From Metaphire vulgaris (Eukaryota; Annelida; Clitellata; Crassiclitellata; Megascolecidae), in the NCBI GenBank assembly GCA_018105865.1, contig CM030862.1:8409579-8473578 (forward strand): a DNA stretch of 64,000 nucleotides. Direction: 5' to 3'. A model generated the notes under the pieces. That model did no database searches. It was not told where the DNA came from and was given only the letters and a program-made list of their open reading frames with translations. This document shows positions 1 through 11,939 of the stretch, piece by piece; the first letter of the stretch is position 1, and every line of letters begins with the position of its first letter. Both the position numbers and the translations under genes were made by a program.

Positions 1-56
1 TAGCAGTAATAATAGCAAAAATAAAATGATAGTATCAGCAGTATCAATAATAAGCC

Positions 57-142
<86 letters not shown>

Positions 143-784
143 CTCAATAGTAATGGCAGCCTAATAATAGCAGGGGCCTAATAATAATACTAATAACAGT
201 AATAATAATAAAAGTAGTAATAATAACTGTAATACTAGTGCTAATAATATTATTTTAAAATGTAAAATGTCTGGATTTTGATATCTAATATAGCACCTCA
301 TGCATTGCACCGAAAACTTTCACATTAGGCAGATGAGATAAGATTTAGACGATTCGGGCGAACACCGTCTCCAGGTTTTTAAGTTTGAGGTCTGACTGGA
401 GAAATGGATGGAATCTGATGAAAAGAGAAAAGTTTAACTTTGCTAAATGAAATGTATGTCTTAACAGTTATGACAAGAACTTTCAAGACTCGCCAGGGGT
501 CGCCGGAGACCTAGAACAAGTCTGAATAAAAGTTATGATTTTAACATGATGATGAGCAAAAACCCATCTATCTTTAAACTTATCGAAAAAAAAAGGTCTT
601 CAAGAAATTTTATTGGTATCCTCGACTTGTTCAAATCTTTGAAAGATCAAAGCATACATTTCGAAACTTATTTTATTGGTATTCAGACTAAATCTTGAAA
701 GATCAAAATACATTTTATTCCTTGAGAAAATTTCTTCGAGAATGAGGATGAGAGAGAGAGAGAGAAAGAGAGAGATAGATAGAT

Positions 785-829
<45 letters not shown>

Positions 830-1400
830 CTGCCAGATTTTCATTCTTCTAAAAATGTCTGTGAAGTGAAAAGTACAAATACAAAACCAAATATTGAGAC
901 AGACCATTTTGCCTCTATTCAAACACGAGAACTTATCTTCAATTTTGACTTGAATCCTTAACCCCTTTTTGGGAACCCGGATATATCCGTCCATTTTACA
1001 TTGAGTTACAGTTAAATCACGGTTAAGGGTTAGGTCATTTTCATTCTCAAGCGGCTCTTCGTCGTCTGTTGTTAGCTGTTTCGAATGTGACTGATTCAAG
1101 ACCGAATCTTCCGGAGTTGTGTTCTAATTTGAGCGGCTATCCAACTGTCTTTTGAGCCAGGCCTAATACCCCCGACACCGCCCCCCCAATTTGAGACCGA
1201 CACCTCCAACACACACACCCCAATTTCAGCTATGGATGACCTTTTATTAATATTTTTGCTTTTCAGACTTTAATGGCAGGGACCCCAGACTTTACCGACA
1301 CCCCAAATTGATAATCCTAGAAATAACTCCGTTTGGAGCGTATTAGAATAATTAATTATAAACCGATAATTATTTCAGTGTGTGTTGCTGTATTCCTTCC
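1..1400. repeat. Scrambled near-copy of the block at 24050-25640
   Basis: This stretch matches 24050-25640 almost base for base at both ends, including the (TAA)n tract (57-142), the (GA)n tract (751-829) and the family K remnant near 1150-1320. In the middle (430-730) pieces are missing, repeated or reordered: the segment with AAAGATCAAAGCATACATTT occurs twice and most of the hAT element seen at 24575-24867 is absent. The copy stops at the N gap exactly where the other copy continues. A poorly assembled duplicate contig end is likelier than a real duplication. No gene is visible. Confidence 0.85.
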
Positions 1401-1500
1401 NNNNNNNNNNNNNNNNNNNNNNNNNNNNNNNNNNNNNNNNNNNNNNNNNNNNNNNNNNNNNNNNNNNNNNNNNNNNNNNNNNNNNNNNNNNNNNNNNNNN
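1401..1500. other. Assembly gap of 100 N
   Basis: Exactly 100 N bases, the usual placeholder for a gap of unknown size. Reading frames crossing it are meaningless. Confidence 0.99.
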
Positions 1501-1512
1501 TTTTTTTACATC

Positions 1513-1590
1513 TATGGTAGTAGTAGTAGTAGTAGTAGTAGTAATGTAGTAGTAGTAGTAGTATAGTAGTAGTAGTAGTAGTAGTAGTAG
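1513..1590. repeat. (TAG)n microsatellite
   Basis: Nearly pure TAG/AGT trinucleotide tract with two interruptions, directly right of the gap. Confidence 0.95.
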
Positions 1591-1592
1591 CA

Positions 1593-2990
1593 TATGATAC
1601 TTGAACATTTCCATATTTATTCTTGCTGCTTTTTAACTTGTCTATCTCGTCGCAGCTCATTTGGCCATAGTACAGTACGTGTTGGATGAATATTAAAGGT
1701 TTTTAGACAAAATGTTATGGGTCCAATATTTCAAGCACTGTAAGTCTAAGGCTTGTCCGTTGAATATCATCGGAATGACCCCTGTCAATCCGTCAGATAG
1801 GCTTTCCACACTGACCTTTTGCCAGGGTCGACAAACCACCCTGTCGTATTTCAAGAAAGATCCAGCGCATAAGAATGACGATTCACCATAGCGCTGTAAG
1901 TTTACGAGATTTTTTAATTACCTGTTGGTTTCCGTTTCGGCAAAATGGCGTATTGTAACGATTGATTACCGTAAACTCTGTAACAGATGATTACCGTAAA
2001 CTCTGAATCACAGAATAACACCTTTAAAACCGTATTGCCAACTATCACCTGATGCTCAGCATGTGCAAATGTCGGAGGCTTAAGACGAAATACCGATGGA
2101 TTCGTGGGCAGAGGTCTCCCAAAATTCTTGAGAAATCGTCCTCATCCATTTAAACGGTGATGATGACGATGATGATGATTATGATGACGACGATGATGAT
2201 GATGATGGTGGTGGTGGTGACTTTTCTGCTTTAAAGACATGTCCAATTGGCTTCTACGTCACCCTGAAATGAGATGAGTGGGGCGGTATACTGTTACCCT
2301 AATCGCAGACAATTGGGGTGAACAACTTGCTCAAACGTCGCTACAAAATGACTAGGGTCAGATTCGAACAAACGACCCTCGCATAATGCATTGCAAGAAC
2401 CATACCACTACTCCACCGCACTCCAAAAAGGTCGACAAGACCAAAAAGAAATCATTGCAATTTCTTGGACGGTAGTATTTATTTGATGTGGGCGCTAAGA
2501 TCGTTTTAACGGTAATCTGATCTGAGGAATATGGATTATTTTAGTCAAGAACTTATGATATATGCATAGTCTAAGGTCTTGTTGCTACAAATAACAAACG
2601 ACAAAACATGTATATACGGTAGAAAGGACGTTCGAAGGTCATTGCTAGAAAGGTTAGATACTCATTGCGTCAGTTGTTTTCGAAGAACTCATTGGACGCC
2701 GAGATAAGGCGTGGCTTTAGGCATTGACCCTAAAAATAAGGGATGTGCAGCTCTTTATTTTTATATTTTGAAGTTATTGCATTTAGAGATTGGACACAAT
2801 GTCCATGCTACTTTAATGATTTCGAAATTAAATTTTGTCTCTGGACTGGGTTGAGTCCTACAACCTTTGACATTGCCATTAGCCACTAGACTGGCGTAGC
2901 TCTTTTCAAGTATTAAATTCGACGATAGCGACACCAATCGGTTGATGTTGTGACTACACCATACGTCACCAGAGTACAGAGTCACCGTCA
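1593..2990. other. Upstream flank of the carboxykinase gene
   Basis: No coding exon seen. It holds a GAT/GGT trinucleotide tract (about 2158-2220), a tRNA-like SINE piece (2350-2426), and the proximal region of the downstream gene with a CATTGG box near 2690. GC content is moderate. Confidence 0.5.
2350..2426 (-). repeat. tRNA-derived SINE head (degenerate)
   Basis: Read on the minus strand this has a box A-like stretch (GCGGTGGAGTAGTGGTA, rc of about 2403-2419) followed about 40 bp later by a box B-like TGTTCGAATC (rc of 2361-2370). Related copies lie at 28610-28890 and 63365-63440, so it is a repeat and not a functional tRNA gene. Confidence 0.55.
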
Positions 2991-3012
2991 GTCACGGGAC
3001 TACGCAAAGCAG

Positions 3013-3020
3013 TATATAAA
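3013..3020 (+). promoter_or_regulatory. TATA box of the carboxykinase gene
   Basis: TATATAAA followed by GGCG, a strong TATA element about 25-30 bp upstream of an inferred start near 3040-3045. The next 150 bp behave as a 5' untranslated exon ending at a good donor. A TATA promoter fits an inducible metabolic gene, but no specific hormone or cAMP element can be claimed. Confidence 0.7.
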
Positions 3021-3039
3021 GGCGTGGCGTCGGTCGCCC

Positions 3040-3197
3040 CACTGCTGTTGCTGCAAGAAATAGAATGAAATAACACAGATAATTTCGATCAAATACAGTC
3101 ACTAGACCTCAAGTGGTCAGTGTTCGAAGGGCAGAGTCGAGAAACATCAACGATTCTATGAAGAACAAAGGGTTTTAACATCAGAAAGAAACAACAG
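3040..3197 (+). other. pck: Carboxykinase exon 1 (5' UTR) with two upstream ORFs
   Basis: Inferred first exon, ending at a donor with consensus CAG|GTACAA (GT at 3198). It contains two tiny upstream ORFs: ATG AAA TAA at 3065-3073 and a six-codon ORF at 3158-3178. An alternative ATG with excellent Kozak context lies just past this donor at 3203; if a weaker donor after 3241 were used, that ATG would read in frame into exon 2 (MADEVGKMKFKPS joined to IFTTMPIN). Exon limits rest on signals only; transcript data are absent. Confidence 0.55.
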
Positions 3198-5569
3198 GTA
3201 CAATGGCAGACGAAGTTGGCAAAATGAAATTCAAGCCCAGTGTACTCGTGGCCACTTTAAAATAATACATGTTAATGTATGATAAACTTGTAAAATTTGA
3301 TTTTGCAGTCGGGAAAATTCTTTCCTGGCAGCTGTGATGTACAAAATTCTTTGTCTAATTTTGCAGTTAAAATAGTAATATAGAAATCTGTATAGAATAA
3401 TTGAGAAGTTTTTTTGGTTATATTCTTGTCTTTGAAGTAATTGCCATTATTTGTGACGGACATAATTTGCTGATCTTATTTATTTATCTTGACGTATTAT
3501 TTTAAAATGTTTTAAGTGATGAGACCAATCGTTGAATTTATTAATGACAGTTTGCAATGAAGATAGAAAAATATTATTATAAAAACTTCGAGTTTATCAT
3601 ACATTGTATATATGGGCCGTTAGAATGACAGATAAAAAACAGAAATCAAAATGAAAATATCAACACACTGAAATGATACTGCAAAAACATCATGTCCATT
3701 GCTAGGGATGCTTTTGCTGAATCATAAAAGTGTGTTGGTATTTTCATTCTTGTAGTATATAGTATGATATAGGTAAATAAAATGACCGCGTGTCTTCTGT
3801 ACAAGTGCCTATTTCCATTTTTTGAAGTGTGATTATGTTGCAAACTTTTGTTTGTTGCAGGATAATATGTTGAAATGATGTTATTTATTTTTGTTGTAAT
3901 ATTTGATTCCGTTTAAAAGTTTTCATTGTGAATTCCTGGACAGCTGATTACCCGTGACAGAGCCAATGGATGATTGACCTAATTTGCAACTTATATTCTT
4001 TATTTTAGCATTACCTTTAGTTATCAAGGTAATCAAAATAATTTACACAACAGTATTTAAATTTTACTAAGTTGTTAAATTGCAATGATGAAGTAGTACC
4101 GGTAGTAACAGTTGTAGTAGTAGTTGTAGTTAAGTAGTTGTAATAGTGATAATATTAATAAAGAATCATTATAAAGAATAATAATAAGAAATAATAATAA
4201 TAAATGAAACATTTCTGAATATTTGCTTATGAAGTACAGGTATGTACTATTTGTTGCCTTTCATTTTCAAAAATTTCAGAATAGCCAAATTGAGAAACAA
4301 GTTTAAATTCATTTAATTAAAAAGAAGTGCCTATTTCATAGCATTTGCAGTAATTTGACTGATCCAATGTGTTTTCCTAATAATTTACTAGCTTATGACT
4401 CACCAAGAGTATGATGCAATAGACTTCCTTGTTGCAGTTTAACCATGGTATTTTTCACCAGTAACTGATGTGCTGTCAATTTCTGTGTCCTTGTTTACAA
4501 GGCTAGACTGATTGTAAGTCAGCAGCTGTGTTGGTTGCTACCCATCCCCACCATTAGTCATATTTTGCTTTCACTTACCAGTAATCATATCATGATTAAG
4601 TGTACATGCCCACGCTTAAAAATATGACTGACGACTGAAAATTTCCATCTACATAGTGATTTGATATCAGAGCTTTATCAGTCCAGTCAAGTAGCATTTT
4701 TACTTTGTACAGTACTTTCACGTGACAAGTAAACAGAGATACGGTATTTAACATTTTGCCTTCTTGCCAGTAAACTTCCTGCTATGGCAGAACTGTAACC
4801 AAATTCTCAATATGAGGGCCTAGACCACTGTTTGCAAAATGATCTTAAAGGATACGGTCTTTCCCAATTGTGTGTGTCATGATCACCATGGTATGATTTC
4901 ACGACCCAAGTGGTGTAATGTGATTTAATAAATGGTTGTCATTGTAAGAAAAGTCTCTATTAATTGAGAGAAAATATTTTAGTCCAGGTGCTGGGGATGA
5001 TTATGATTATTCTGTCTTTGGATCTTTATTCCGTTATTTTTCACACTTTGAAGTCAGAGATATTCTAATTGCTACAGAAACAGAAAATTTTATTTGATTA
5101 ATTGTGGTTCTCACGATATTCTGCAGTCAAGAAGTTCCCTTAAAATAATCAGTTGAGAGGTGACCATGAAATTTGGTACCCCATGGGGTAGTGGCTTGAA
5201 AAGCTTGGACAATAATTTTTACAATGATCTGTTAGAAGCAGTTGGTTAATTACATAGATTTGCAGTGAAATAAGTGCCAGCATTTAATTACATTAACCTG
5301 TTTTAGAGACAGTGGACAAGTCCACTGAGCTACAGATATAGATGTTGTGGGTTCAATTCTCTGCATGTATGTTACCTTGGTAAATTTTATCAAAAAATTA
5401 TGGTTTTATCACAAAATTATGACTAAAAAAATCAAACACAAAAATGTGTTTGATGTTTTTCTAGCTTCCACTAAATAGCAGTTTGGCTTCAATGACGATT
5501 CATTCTGAATTGGCAACAGTTTGATCATATGCGATTTATTTGAGTAATATTTATTTGTATTTTTTGTAG
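3198..5569 (+). other. Carboxykinase intron 1
   Basis: AT-rich intron of about 2.4 kb with few recognisable transposons. It holds short GTA/TAA tracts (4085-4200). A tRNA-like box B word (GGGTTCAATTCTC near 5347) is seen but without a convincing partner. Confidence 0.6.
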
Positions 5570-5581
5570 ATCTTTACAACA

Positions 5582-5782
5582 ATGCCTATCAACAGCAGAA
5601 ACAACATCAGAATGGCAAAAGGACATAATCGCACAAGGACTGATTCGTTTATGGATGGCGGAGAACTGGTTCAAGAAGTTGATGACATCATGCTACCAGA
5701 AGTTGGCTTAGTTCATGTCCCCATCGTCAAGGGTGACTTTTCCTCAATTCCACAAAAAGTACAGGAATTCATCATAAGATAT
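5582..5782 (+). CDS. pck: Phosphoenolpyruvate carboxykinase (GTP), coding exon 2
   Basis: First certain coding exon (67 codons from the ATG at 5582; exon begins at 5570 after TTTTTGTAG). It encodes the poorly conserved N-terminus, then the conserved start of the carboxykinase N-terminal domain (..KGDFSSIPQKVQEFIIRY). It ends at a strong donor, TAT|GTAAGT, in phase 0 and joins exon 3 as ..[12 protein letters not shown], as expected for this family. The ATG has A at -3. The frame is open upstream to the acceptor, so a start in exon 1 remains possible. Exon 3, 732 bp downstream, carries the rest of the enzyme. Confidence 0.9.
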
Positions 5783-6514
5783 GTAAGTTTTATTGAATTG
5801 AAACAAAATTGCTTTTATGAGAGTAGGTATTACCAAGATTTCAAAGAAAAGTTAGATTGACCTAGGGTGTTCGTTTGCTAATTGCAAGTGGTCTTGGCAT
5901 GGAAGTTCAAAATAAAAGTAGCAGGTTGATGACTTTAGTGCTATTAAACTATGGAATAATTTTGCATTTTGTTGCCAGCTGATCATCAAAAATTAAATGA
6001 ACATTTTCAAAATTAGCTCTTCTTAAGTGACACGAAGTTAGATCTGTTATTTGGGTTGGTTTATGTCATATGAACCTCACGGTATTTATTATAAAGCCTC
6101 AATATTAATCTCTAATCAGTATTTAGTATTCTATCATCTTAATGAAATTTGGTTTTCCAAATCATATAAACGAAGTTCTGTATAATTCTAAGTTTATTAA
6201 TATGTCCTCCATTTACAAGATGTAAATTAAGTTTGTTATAATACACTCCAGTATTTTTTTATATTACTTTTCCCATTGTTATATACATTGGTGACAGGCC
6301 TGAGACTTTTCTAATATGTATTATATAACATCTGTGTTTGTTATGAGGTTTTATGATGGATGTTTGTTGTTTGTCGTGGATTTTATAATGAAATTTACTG
6401 TTTTTGTTATAAAGCTGCTTTTATGATTGGACTCTGTTTAATTAAACACCACTGCTGGTTCCTGCCTAATATGAACATAAAATGAAACTCTTTATTGTTC
6501 GTGTGTGGCTTTAG

Positions 6515-8279
6515 GTTGACATCTGCAGACCAAAGGGAATCTACATCTGTGATGGATCTGAAGAAGAAGCAGAAGAGTTGACCGAGAAGTTAGTTGACCG
6601 TGGCACCCTGGTCAAGCTGGACAAACTGGAAAACTGCTATCTGTGCAGAACCGATCCTGCTGATGTCGCTCGGGTTGAGAGCAAGACTTTCATCGTTAAT
6701 CGAGAAACATACTTCCGTGCCCCACGTAAAGGAGGGTTGCAAGGGTATCCTTGGCCAGTGGATGAGCCCAGATTTGATGGATAAGGAACTTATGACAAGA
6801 ATCCCGAGCAGCATGAAAGGCCGAGTGATGTATGTTATTCCATTTAGCATGGGTCCAGTCGGAGGACCTCTGTCGAAGGTTGGCGTTCAGCTCACGGATT
6901 TCAACTACGTGGTCCTCAGCATGAGAGTAATGACACGGGTGTCGTCTGATGTGTGGGACGTGGTAAGGAACGGCGAATTCGTGCAGTGTGTTCACACGAT
7001 CGGGGCGCCGCGACCTTTACAGCGCAAGGTCATTAACCACTGGCCTTGCAACCCCGAGCGCATCATCATATCTCACTTCCCCAGCGAACGAAAGGTCGTT
7101 TCGTACGGCAGCGGTTACGGTGGCAATTCGCTGCTGGGCAAGAAGTGCTTCGCGCTACGCATTGCTAGCTGCATTGCTAAAGACGAAGGCTGGCTTGCCG
7201 AGCATATGCTCATCATGAGTGTAACAAACCCGGAGGGCGAGGAGAAATTCATCGCGGCTGCCTTTCCAAGTGCCTGCGGCAAGACTAACATGGCCATGTT
7301 GACACCATCGCTGCCTGGTTGGAAGGTGAAATGCATCGGAGACGACATCGCCTGGATGCGTTTTGATAAGGATGGCAGACTGCGCGCCATCAATCCGGAA
7401 GCTGGCTTCTTCGGTGTGGCGCCGGGAACCAATACCAAAACGAATCCGATGGCCATGAAGACCTGCATGAAAAACACGATATTTACAAACGTGGGAATGA
7501 CGGAAGACGGCGGAGTGTATTGGGAAGGCATGGAGAAAGAGATCGACGCGAATACAAACATCACAACCTGGCTAGGTGAGCAGTGGAAGGTAGGAATGCC
7601 AGGAAAGGCAGCACATCCGAACTCGAGATTCTGTACTCCGGCGGAGCAGTGCCCCATCATTCACCCGAAATGGGAGGACGCAGAAGGTGTGCCCATCGAT
7701 GCGATCGTGTTCGGGGGACGTCGTCCGGAGGGCGTGCCCTTGGTGTTTGAGACGTACGGTTGGGAGCACGGGGTGATGGTCGGCGCCGCCTTGAAGTCGG
7801 AGGCAACGGCTGCTGCTGAGCACAAAGGAAAGGAGATCATGCACGACCCCATGGCCATGAGACCGTTCATGGGGTACAACTTTGGCGACTACCTACAGCA
7901 CTGGCTCAGTCTGAATCAACCCGGCCGCAAGATGCCAAAGATTTTCCACGTCAACTGGTTTCGCCTTGACGAGAACAAGAAGTTCCTGTGGCCCGGGTAT
8001 GGGGAGAACATCCGCGTGATCGACTGGATCTGCAGGCGCGTCGACGGAGAAGACATCGCCGACCCAAGCCCCATCGGCCTGCTGCCCAAAGAGGGTACCA
8101 TCACTGGCGATGGCTTGGGCAAGGTCGACTGGAATCAGATCTTTGAGCTTCCAAAGGGATATTGGACGGAGGACATTGCGGAAACAAAAAGATTCCTCGA
8201 CGAACAGGTTGGCAGCGACCTGCCAGAAGCCATCAAAATTCAGTTGGAACAGCAGGAGGCCAGGATCTCGGCCATGTGA
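6515..8279 (+). CDS. pck: Phosphoenolpyruvate carboxykinase (GTP), large catalytic exon with a 1-nt frameshift
   Basis: Converts oxaloacetate and GTP to phosphoenolpyruvate, GDP and CO2, the committed step of gluconeogenesis. The exon starts after TTTAG at 6514 and ends at the TGA at 8277-8279. Visible signatures are [24 protein letters not shown], the [11 protein letters not shown] stretch, the P-loop-like [11 protein letters not shown] with the hyper-reactive cysteine (7261-7290), the metal-binding CIGDDIAWM, the guanine-site FFGVAPGT, and HVNWFR near the C-terminus. Reading is broken once: codons up to ..FIVNRE (6515-6704) are in one frame and the rest, from ..[13 protein letters not shown], is +1, because of one extra base in or near the AAA at 6705-6707. 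Without it the protein would be about 654 residues from the ATG at 5582, normal for the family. Everything else is intact, so a sequencing or assembly error is likelier than a dead gene. No mitochondrial targeting claim is made. Confidence 0.95.
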
Positions 8280-9134
8280 GAGAGAGAATGCCAAGTCTTC
8301 AAAGCACAAGTTTTATCAATGAACTTTATTTTTGTTTAGCAGAATTTCTATATCATAGTTTTTAATTATCTTCTCTGTTCTGACTTAATTATCTATTTTT
8401 CCCTTAAGTTGCTTTCTAGGGTCATTTGTAGGGGAAAAGATCTATCTATAATATCATTTAGTTGTACACTTTAGTTTGATTTTTTGGTGGTTGAATTTTG
8501 TCATGACTTTAAATATTTTAATAATTCTACATTTTTGGAATATTGAATTTTGATTTACTTAATTAGATCCTAAGTTTTGATTAATTAAAGTTAATTTTTC
8601 CTCACCTGTGTGTGACTTATTATTAAACTATTTGGATAATTGATTTGCTTGAAATAATTAATGTGCTGCATAAGCAATTTTCAATATATTAATTGTCGCT
8701 TAGAATTTTTAAAACCATTGTAGTATGGTAACAGTAAAATTCTAGGTAAAATGTCCAGCAGTTGGTTTTTAGAATTGGACCATAATTTTTGCCAGACTGC
8801 AAGCATTGGCCATACAAGTCTTGTCACAGTAAAATATATGAAAAGCTAAGCACACAACAAGCATATTAAACTAAGATGATGAACAATTGAACATATCTAA
8901 AAGTTGAATTCCCAACCATCTAAAATGTCTGTAGTGAGATTGAAATTTGAGGTGTTTTAGGCAAACAAATTAATCAACAGTAGGTACAACTCTTGATTTG
9001 CCTTGGACTCGAGGGGAAAGGTTTACCTCCGCATTGGTTAATGAGGACCTCAAAAGTTTGGTTTTAGCGACTTAATTCCCCAACCTCTGAAGCACTAAAT
9101 TGGAGTGGAGACAGTTGAATCATTACTGCCCTTT

Positions 9135-9135
<1 letters not shown>
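8280..9135. other. 3' flank of the carboxykinase gene
   Basis: Strongly AT-rich, no ORF or recognisable transposon. ATTAAA words near 8584 and 8620 could serve as polyadenylation signals; no canonical AATAAA is evident close to the stop. Confidence 0.45.
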
Positions 9136-9138
<3 letters not shown>

Positions 9139-9170
<32 letters not shown>

Positions 9171-9192
9171 TAATAATAATAATAATAATAAT
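9139..9192. repeat. (TAA)n microsatellite
   Basis: Pure TAA tract with one extra-base slip. Confidence 0.95.
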
Positions 9193-9249
9193 GTGATTTA
9201 AAGTAGGAGGCTATGTAAGCCTGTGTGAATAACACTAGTAACTCCACAT

Positions 9250-9480
9250 TCAATAACCTAGTTTTCCGGGATAACCTCTGAATCCATTTAGTGTTTCAAC
9301 TGTCACTCCCACCTGATCCAAACTGTTCCATTTGTCCACAACCTTTGCACTGAAAATGTCTTTCTTAGACCCCACCCTCTGCTTAAACAATTGCATGTTT
9401 GGCCAACCTTTTACTAAAAGCAGACCATTACAAATTTTGATGAGCTTGCGGAGGGCAGCATTGTTTGGTGCATTTGGCAC
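9250..9480 (-). pseudogene. LINE C-terminal fragment
   Basis: The minus strand encodes a stretch (..KKDIFSAKVVDKWNSLDQ..) with the R/K..F..RVVxxWNxLP pattern that ends many LINE reverse transcriptases. The same VVDKWN pattern recurs on the plus strand at 53690-53845. Only the tail is present; no catalytic motifs. Confidence 0.45.
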
Positions 9481-9571
9481 ATCATTGTTTTCAACAGTAG
9501 TAGGCGTACAGTCACTGCTGTCGGTTAACGGTAGTGACTGGTAGGCCTAACAGTTACAATCAATCGGCGGT

Positions 9572-10200
9572 TAAATTACTTTTTCAGGGGCGCCGGAGCT
9601 CCTTATTTTCCCTCCAGCCACTAAGTAATAAAAAAACAGCTGACCTCTTTTACTGGACATAACATGTTACTTTGCTAAAGTCAACAAGTATTATTGTAAA
9701 ATTTGTAACAGTACTAGAGTCCGTGGATGTTAGCCACTAATTAATCGATTAATCGTCAGGGGCGTAGCGACGGGGGGGGTATATCGGTACATATACCTCC
9801 CCCAAATCAGTCTACCTTAAAGTGTTTTATGTGATTTACATGTGGTTATATGTGGTTTATAGTTAAGATTTATACCCACCCAAATATTTATACCCTCCCA
9901 AATCAAATTCCTGGCTACGCCCCTGTTAATCGTTAGCATTATTAATTGATTAAAATAGGTTTGATCAATTATTTTTTGATTAACCTAAAAGAAGTCATCA
10001 TCATCATCATGTAGCTGCAGCCTGTAGCAGTATTGCTATATTGGGCAATTTCAGCTGCACTTCAGCCGACAGCAAAAAAACGTAGGGGGGCCTACCGGAT
10101 CTTCAAAGGTACGTTCTGGATTTTATGCCAGACGTCCCGGATCTCTTGCCAGACGTTTAGGATCGGAGATCCGGCATGACCCGGCTCAATTTAACTCCTG
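9572..10200. repeat. Older interspersed repeat I, copy 1
   Basis: Begins TTAAATTACTTTTTCAGGGGCGCC and ends with the GCCAGACGTCCCGGATCTC..CTCAATTTAACT stretch; both ends reappear at 43025-43515. Each copy is interrupted by a different younger hAT-type element. Function unknown. Confidence 0.6.
9757..9925. mobile_element. Short hAT-type element, D-like (CAGGGGCGTAGC)
   Basis: Inverted termini CAGGGGCGTAGC / GCTACGCCCCTG and a perfect 8-bp target-site duplication TTAATCGT (9749-9756 and 9926-9933). Interior is G-run then C-run rich with TACCTCCC and TACCCTCCC; no coding capacity. It lies inside an older repeat (about 9572-10200) that recurs at 43025-43515. Confidence 0.88.
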
Positions 10201-10311
10201 ATTTTACTAAATTAAGCACAAGAAATAAAAGTCTTACTCCTATATATTATGCATAAATAGATCCAATAAAATGTATTTGGAACGATGACCCGAGGGCCGC
10301 CACCCCTAGTC

Positions 10312-10495
10312 CAGTGGCGGCTCTAGGATTTGGCAAGTGGGGGGCGTTGGGGTGGCAACTTCTAATCGTGGGAGGGGGCAACCATTTGTTGCTAGGTAGG
10401 CCTATGTAGTATTAAGTATATAGGGTCCCAACAGGGGAGCCACTGGGGGCCATGAACTCAATAGGGGCACGCCCCCCCCTGTGGAGCCGCCACTG
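10312..10495. mobile_element. hAT MITE family A (184 bp)
   Basis: Termini CAGTGGCGGCTCTAGG and GGAGCCGCCACTG; perfect 8-bp target-site duplication CCCTAGTC at 10304-10311 and 10496-10503. Other copies: 10694, 33948, 51959 (inverted) and 62083. Too short to code for a transposase. Confidence 0.93.
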
Positions 10496-10693
10496 CCCTA
10501 GTCTAGACGAAACACGACACTGACACCCCTGCAAATGTGAGACACCCCCGAACGCAAATTCATGGGGAAGTGCACGCTTTTAGGACCAATTTGAAGTCTT
10601 CGTCCTTGATCAGGGAGTCAGTCCTCGTCCTTAATCCTTATCCTCGTTCTTGCAGGTCGGTCCTTTTTCTCGTACTTAATTTGATATACTTAG

Positions 10694-10865
10694 CAGTGGA
10701 GGCGCCAGGATTTGGCAAAAGAGGGGGAGCGTTAGGGTGTCAACTTCTAAGCATGGGGCCAACTGTTTGTTGCTAGGTATGTAGTAGTAACTAGTAAGTA
10801 TAGGGTTCGGGTTGGGGGTCACTGGGAGACCATGCAGGCATTCACCCCATGTGGATCCGCCTCTG
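10694..10865. mobile_element. hAT MITE family A, diverged copy
   Basis: Starts CAGTGGAGGCGCCAGG and ends ATCCGCCTCTG; target-site duplication ATACTTAG/TTACTTAG (7 of 8). Internal order matches the other family A copies. Confidence 0.85.
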
Positions 10866-10947
10866 TTACTTAGTTCTTTGAAAATCCTTATAAGGACCAA
10901 ATTAGCTGTATGCCATTTTAAACTGCACTGACAATTATTTTCCAAGG

Positions 10948-11334
10948 GGTCGTCCATAAATGATGTAACGCGATTTTGGCACTTTTCTACCCCCTCCCCC
11001 TACGTAACGCGACGTAACAAAAAGCCAGACCCCCTAAAATATGACGTAACAACGGGCCGACCCCCTTTCGTCTTCCGAAAAGTCTTGACAAGCAAACAAA
11101 AGGTCATTCAGCCTTCTATTTTTTCCCCTCTTCAAACATACTGACAAGCCCAAGAAGGCCATCCTTGTATTTTTCCCTCTCCAAATACCCTGACAAGCAA
11201 AAAGAGAAAAAGGTGGTCACTTAAAAATTTTGTGTTGCGTTGCGTCACATTTACGGAACCCCTCCCCTCGTCACACTTCGTAATAAATGTCCGGACCCCC
11301 TCCCCTAGGCGCATTACGTCATTTATGGACGACC
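10948..11334. mobile_element. MITE family F (GGTCGTCCATAAAT)
   Basis: Long inverted termini GGTCGTCCATAAATGATGTA / TACGTCATTTATGGACGACC, flanked by TCCAAGG on both sides (10941-10947 and 11335-11341). Interior has three CTGACAAGC(AAA) words, the complement of the shared GCTTGTCAG word. A relative is at 48998-49440. Superfamily not assigned. Confidence 0.8.
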
Positions 11335-11939
11335 TCCAAGGTATAAGAGTGGCATGTGTACAGCGCAACATAGTAGACCTATGTGTTTAACTTTGCACCT
11401 ATCATTGTTGCCATGGGTCCATTGGTGGAGACTAGTCTGATACAGACAGTCCAGAGCGCCAATTGAATTAATATCTGTCTCCCAATATCACATAGATACA
11501 AATATTTTCATATATTTTCGGAAGATCCGATTTGTCCAATGGCAAATATCGTGTTTGGCCAATTCAGAAGTCAAACCGAATCCATCCATGTGTATCATGG
11601 GATGGATTTGAAGATGAGCCTTCGACTAGAATCACTAGATAGACGCTTATGTGTCGTCAGCATAAGAAGGATGGACAGGATCCTTTTCAGCCAGAAGTGA
11701 CACCAAAGGGACGGGACGGTGTCATAGGCGGATTTAGAGTTTAAGATTTGGGTAGGCTGATTCAGCGGGTGTGACAGAGTTAGTAGTTAGTAGTTCTGTT
11801 ACAATGAACAAGGGTAAATATATTATTTTACTGAAAAGTAGACGCAGAGAGGGGCTTATTGGCGCTGGAGGCATTCCGCAATTCCCCGTATGTGAGGGGG
11901 CGAAATGGACGGAAACAGGCTTGACGCTTGACGTCGCCC
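11335..11939. other. Intergenic spacer
   Basis: No gene seen. The word CATAGGCGGATTTAGAG near 11726 is the left end of family H (complete at 51775-52182), truncated here. Confidence 0.4.
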
